The notes under the pieces: model-generated
Databases searched by the model: none
Told to the model about the DNA's origin: nothing
The model's input: the letters and a program-made list of their open reading frames with translations, nothing else
Virus record (IMG/VR): IMGVR_UViG_3300047510_000436
Location: 1 to 29,958 of that record
DNA: 29,958 bases
Source: a virus
Reading direction: 5' to 3' (one strand)
Made by a program: the position numbers and the translations under genes
In this document: in pieces, positions 29,154-29,958 of the stretch
Layout: each line of letters opens with the position of its first letter
Numbering within the stretch: position 1 is the first letter of the stretch

Positions 29154-29568
29154 CCCTGGCGATTGGCCTGCGGAATACAGCGAATGGGTGGAGCCGTTAA
29201 TTGAGCATTCCGTATGGCAGACCTATGAGGCGGTGGCGTGTGAGTACAGGCTGGCCGATGTTGAGCGTTCGATTGCCGGGAGCTTTGATTGCCTGCTGAG
29301 GCGGAAGGATGATCATCGGCAGTTGGTGCTGGTGGATCTGAAGACCCAAGGGAAGGCCGATGCCAGCCCGTATGACGTGAGCCCGCAGTTGGGCGGCTAC
29401 CTGGGGATGCTGAGCCTTCACTGGCCTGATTTGTACGTACAGAAAGCGGGTGTGCTGTGGGCTAGGCCGGGGTCAACGACGCTGCAGAAGGTGGATGTGG
29501 ATGAGGCGGTGATTGAGTGGCAGGGCGCTCGTGATGCGTTTTTGATGCTGAACGAACCTGAGTTCTAG
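28888..29568 (+). CDS. RecB-type PD-(D/E)XK nuclease
   Basis: Open from an ATG at 28888 (226 aa), but the domain starts near residue 25 (ITFNEEAHRY), so a TTG at 28945 or a shift from the preceding frame is equally possible. RecB-family residues are in order: GKSVHLALE with His78, GSFD with Asp134, VDLKT with Asp150 and Lys152, and QLGGY with Gln167 and Tyr171. This is the Cas4/AddB/RecB nuclease pattern, so a metal-dependent 5'-3' or 3'-5' exonuclease in phage replication or recombination. The first 20 residues from ATG 28888 look like shadow translation. Confidence 0.8.
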   Translation: MSPHQQSASKSSAPETSRWLKPLPITFNEEAHRYQWEPTGQWLSHSVTKVCKGTKDPWAMKRIMETKHIWEPRGKSVHLALENFLTTGDPGDWPAEYSEWVEPLIEHSVWQTYEAVACEYRLADVERSIAGSFDCLLRRKDDHRQLVLVDLKTQGKADASPYDVSPQLGGYLGMLSLHWPDLYVQKAGVLWARPGSTTLQKVDVDEAVIEWQGARDAFLMLNEPEF

Positions 29569-29571
29569 GGG

Positions 29572-29601
29572 TTGGCAGCCTTGCCCCTTTAGGGGTATAC
29601 T
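29572..29601 (+). promoter_or_regulatory. Promoter of the 102-aa gene
   Basis: TTGGCA (29572-29577), an 18-base spacer and TATACT (29596-29601). The -10 lies within GGGGTATACTCCAT (29592-29605), one base different from the palindromic element of the 22.9 kb promoter. A nearby CCCCTTTAGGGG (29584-29595) adds a second imperfect dyad. Confidence 0.65.
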
Positions 29602-29624
29602 CCATCTGCAGAGATGCCCCACGC

Positions 29625-29933
29625 ATGACGAACCCCCACCTCCTCCTTGGCGCCATCGCCAGCACCAAAGCCGAAATCAAGCGCCACGAAGACGCCCTTC
29701 AAGTCCTGATGGACGACCTTGCCCTGATGTACGCCACGGGCGAGATGGACGACCTCAAAGACGAAGATGGCAACCTTGTTGGCGAAGCCGTTAAGGTGTC
29801 CCGCTGCACCCGCGCAAGTTGGCAATACAGCAATGCCGTCAAGGAGCTGCAGCAGCTTGAGCAGTTCGAGGGCATAGCGACTAAAAAGGAGACGGAGTAT
29901 TGGCGGGTGACCCTGCCGAAAGCAGAGTTCTAA
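29625..29933 (+). CDS. Hypothetical phage protein (102 aa)
   Basis: ATG at 29625. The N-terminal half is helical (IASTKAEIKRHEDALQVLMDDLALM), the second half has CTRASWQYSNAVKELQQLEQFEG and ends in TKKETEYWRVTLP. The WxYSxxVKxLQxxEQxxGxA pattern is one I recall from small early phage proteins of unknown function. It has its own promoter just upstream. Its stop and the next start share a base (TAATG). Confidence 0.7.
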   Translation: MTNPHLLLGAIASTKAEIKRHEDALQVLMDDLALMYATGEMDDLKDEDGNLVGEAVKVSRCTRASWQYSNAVKELQQLEQFEGIATKKETEYWRVTLPKAEF

Positions 29934-29958
29934 TGTCTGACACTCCCGTAGACGACCG
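29933..29958 (+). CDS. Start of a further early gene, truncated by the window
   Basis: ATG at 29933 overlaps the previous stop (TAATG) and is followed by eight open codons (MSDTPVDD) to the window edge. Coupling to the gene before it is the only evidence. Nothing can be said about function. Confidence 0.4.

Noticed and set aside
1-29958. Signs of lysogeny or CRISPR
   Set aside because: No integrase, repressor, attachment-site-like repeat or spaced repeat array was seen in this window; the rest of the genome could still hold them.

Overview
The window looks like about two thirds of the genome of a long-tailed (siphovirus-type) double-stranded DNA phage. The likely host is a cyanobacterium of the Synechococcus/Cyanobium type. 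That rests on the siphophage head and tail gene order, a TIGR02675-type tape measure, a DUF4055-type portal, and several very small conserved proteins I associate with cyanophages (a DUF5872-like protein, a short lysine-rich protein beginning MAPKKPGLYANI, and an endolysin with an LFKYYKQLPHQ N-terminus). Host assignment is inference; no host gene, integrase, repressor or tRNA gene is visible.

Layout. Almost everything from about 25.9 kb back to 0.78 kb is one long minus-strand late region, read right to left. It starts with a ParB-like/DNA methyltransferase fusion and the small and large terminase subunits. A promoter, a 77-aa protein and a secreted RlpA-like double-psi beta-barrel protein follow, then a small acidic protein, the portal and the MuF-type head protein. 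Next come four small, mostly basic genes, the scaffold, the major capsid protein, a decoration-like protein and head-tail connectors. The tail follows: tail terminator, tail tube, a lambda-like G/GT frameshift pair, tape measure, tail tip proteins, and a tail fibre ending in a self-cleaving S74 chaperone. The region closes with membrane mini-proteins, a two-domain endolysin (GH24 lysozyme plus M15 peptidase), a dCTP deaminase and a rho-independent terminator at 728-752. Two more minus-strand terminators (11183-11210 and 22645-22665) punctuate it.

Two plus-strand genes sit inside the late block: an HNH homing-endonuclease-like gene with its own promoter (18610-19140) and a 62-aa gene (17604-17792). 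The left edge holds another HNH gene and two small plus-strand ORFs.

Right of 25.9 kb, a divergent region with repeated TATTGAG elements and a dyad separates the late block from a plus-strand early block. That block has a possible replication-organiser protein, a 95-aa unknown, a ParB-HTH-like/DUF4326 fusion, a 235-aa unknown and a ribbon-helix-helix protein. It ends with a RecB-type PD-(D/E)XK nuclease whose N-terminal partner lies in another frame, a 102-aa unknown with its own promoter, and a gene running off the window.

Points of most interest: the G/GT frameshift site GGGAAAG, the same heptamer as in lambda; the frame split at the nuclease gene; the DUF4326 fusion plus AT-richer unknown gene; the phage RlpA-like protein; and a 14-base element (GGGGTATACYCCAT) shared by two promoters on opposite strands.
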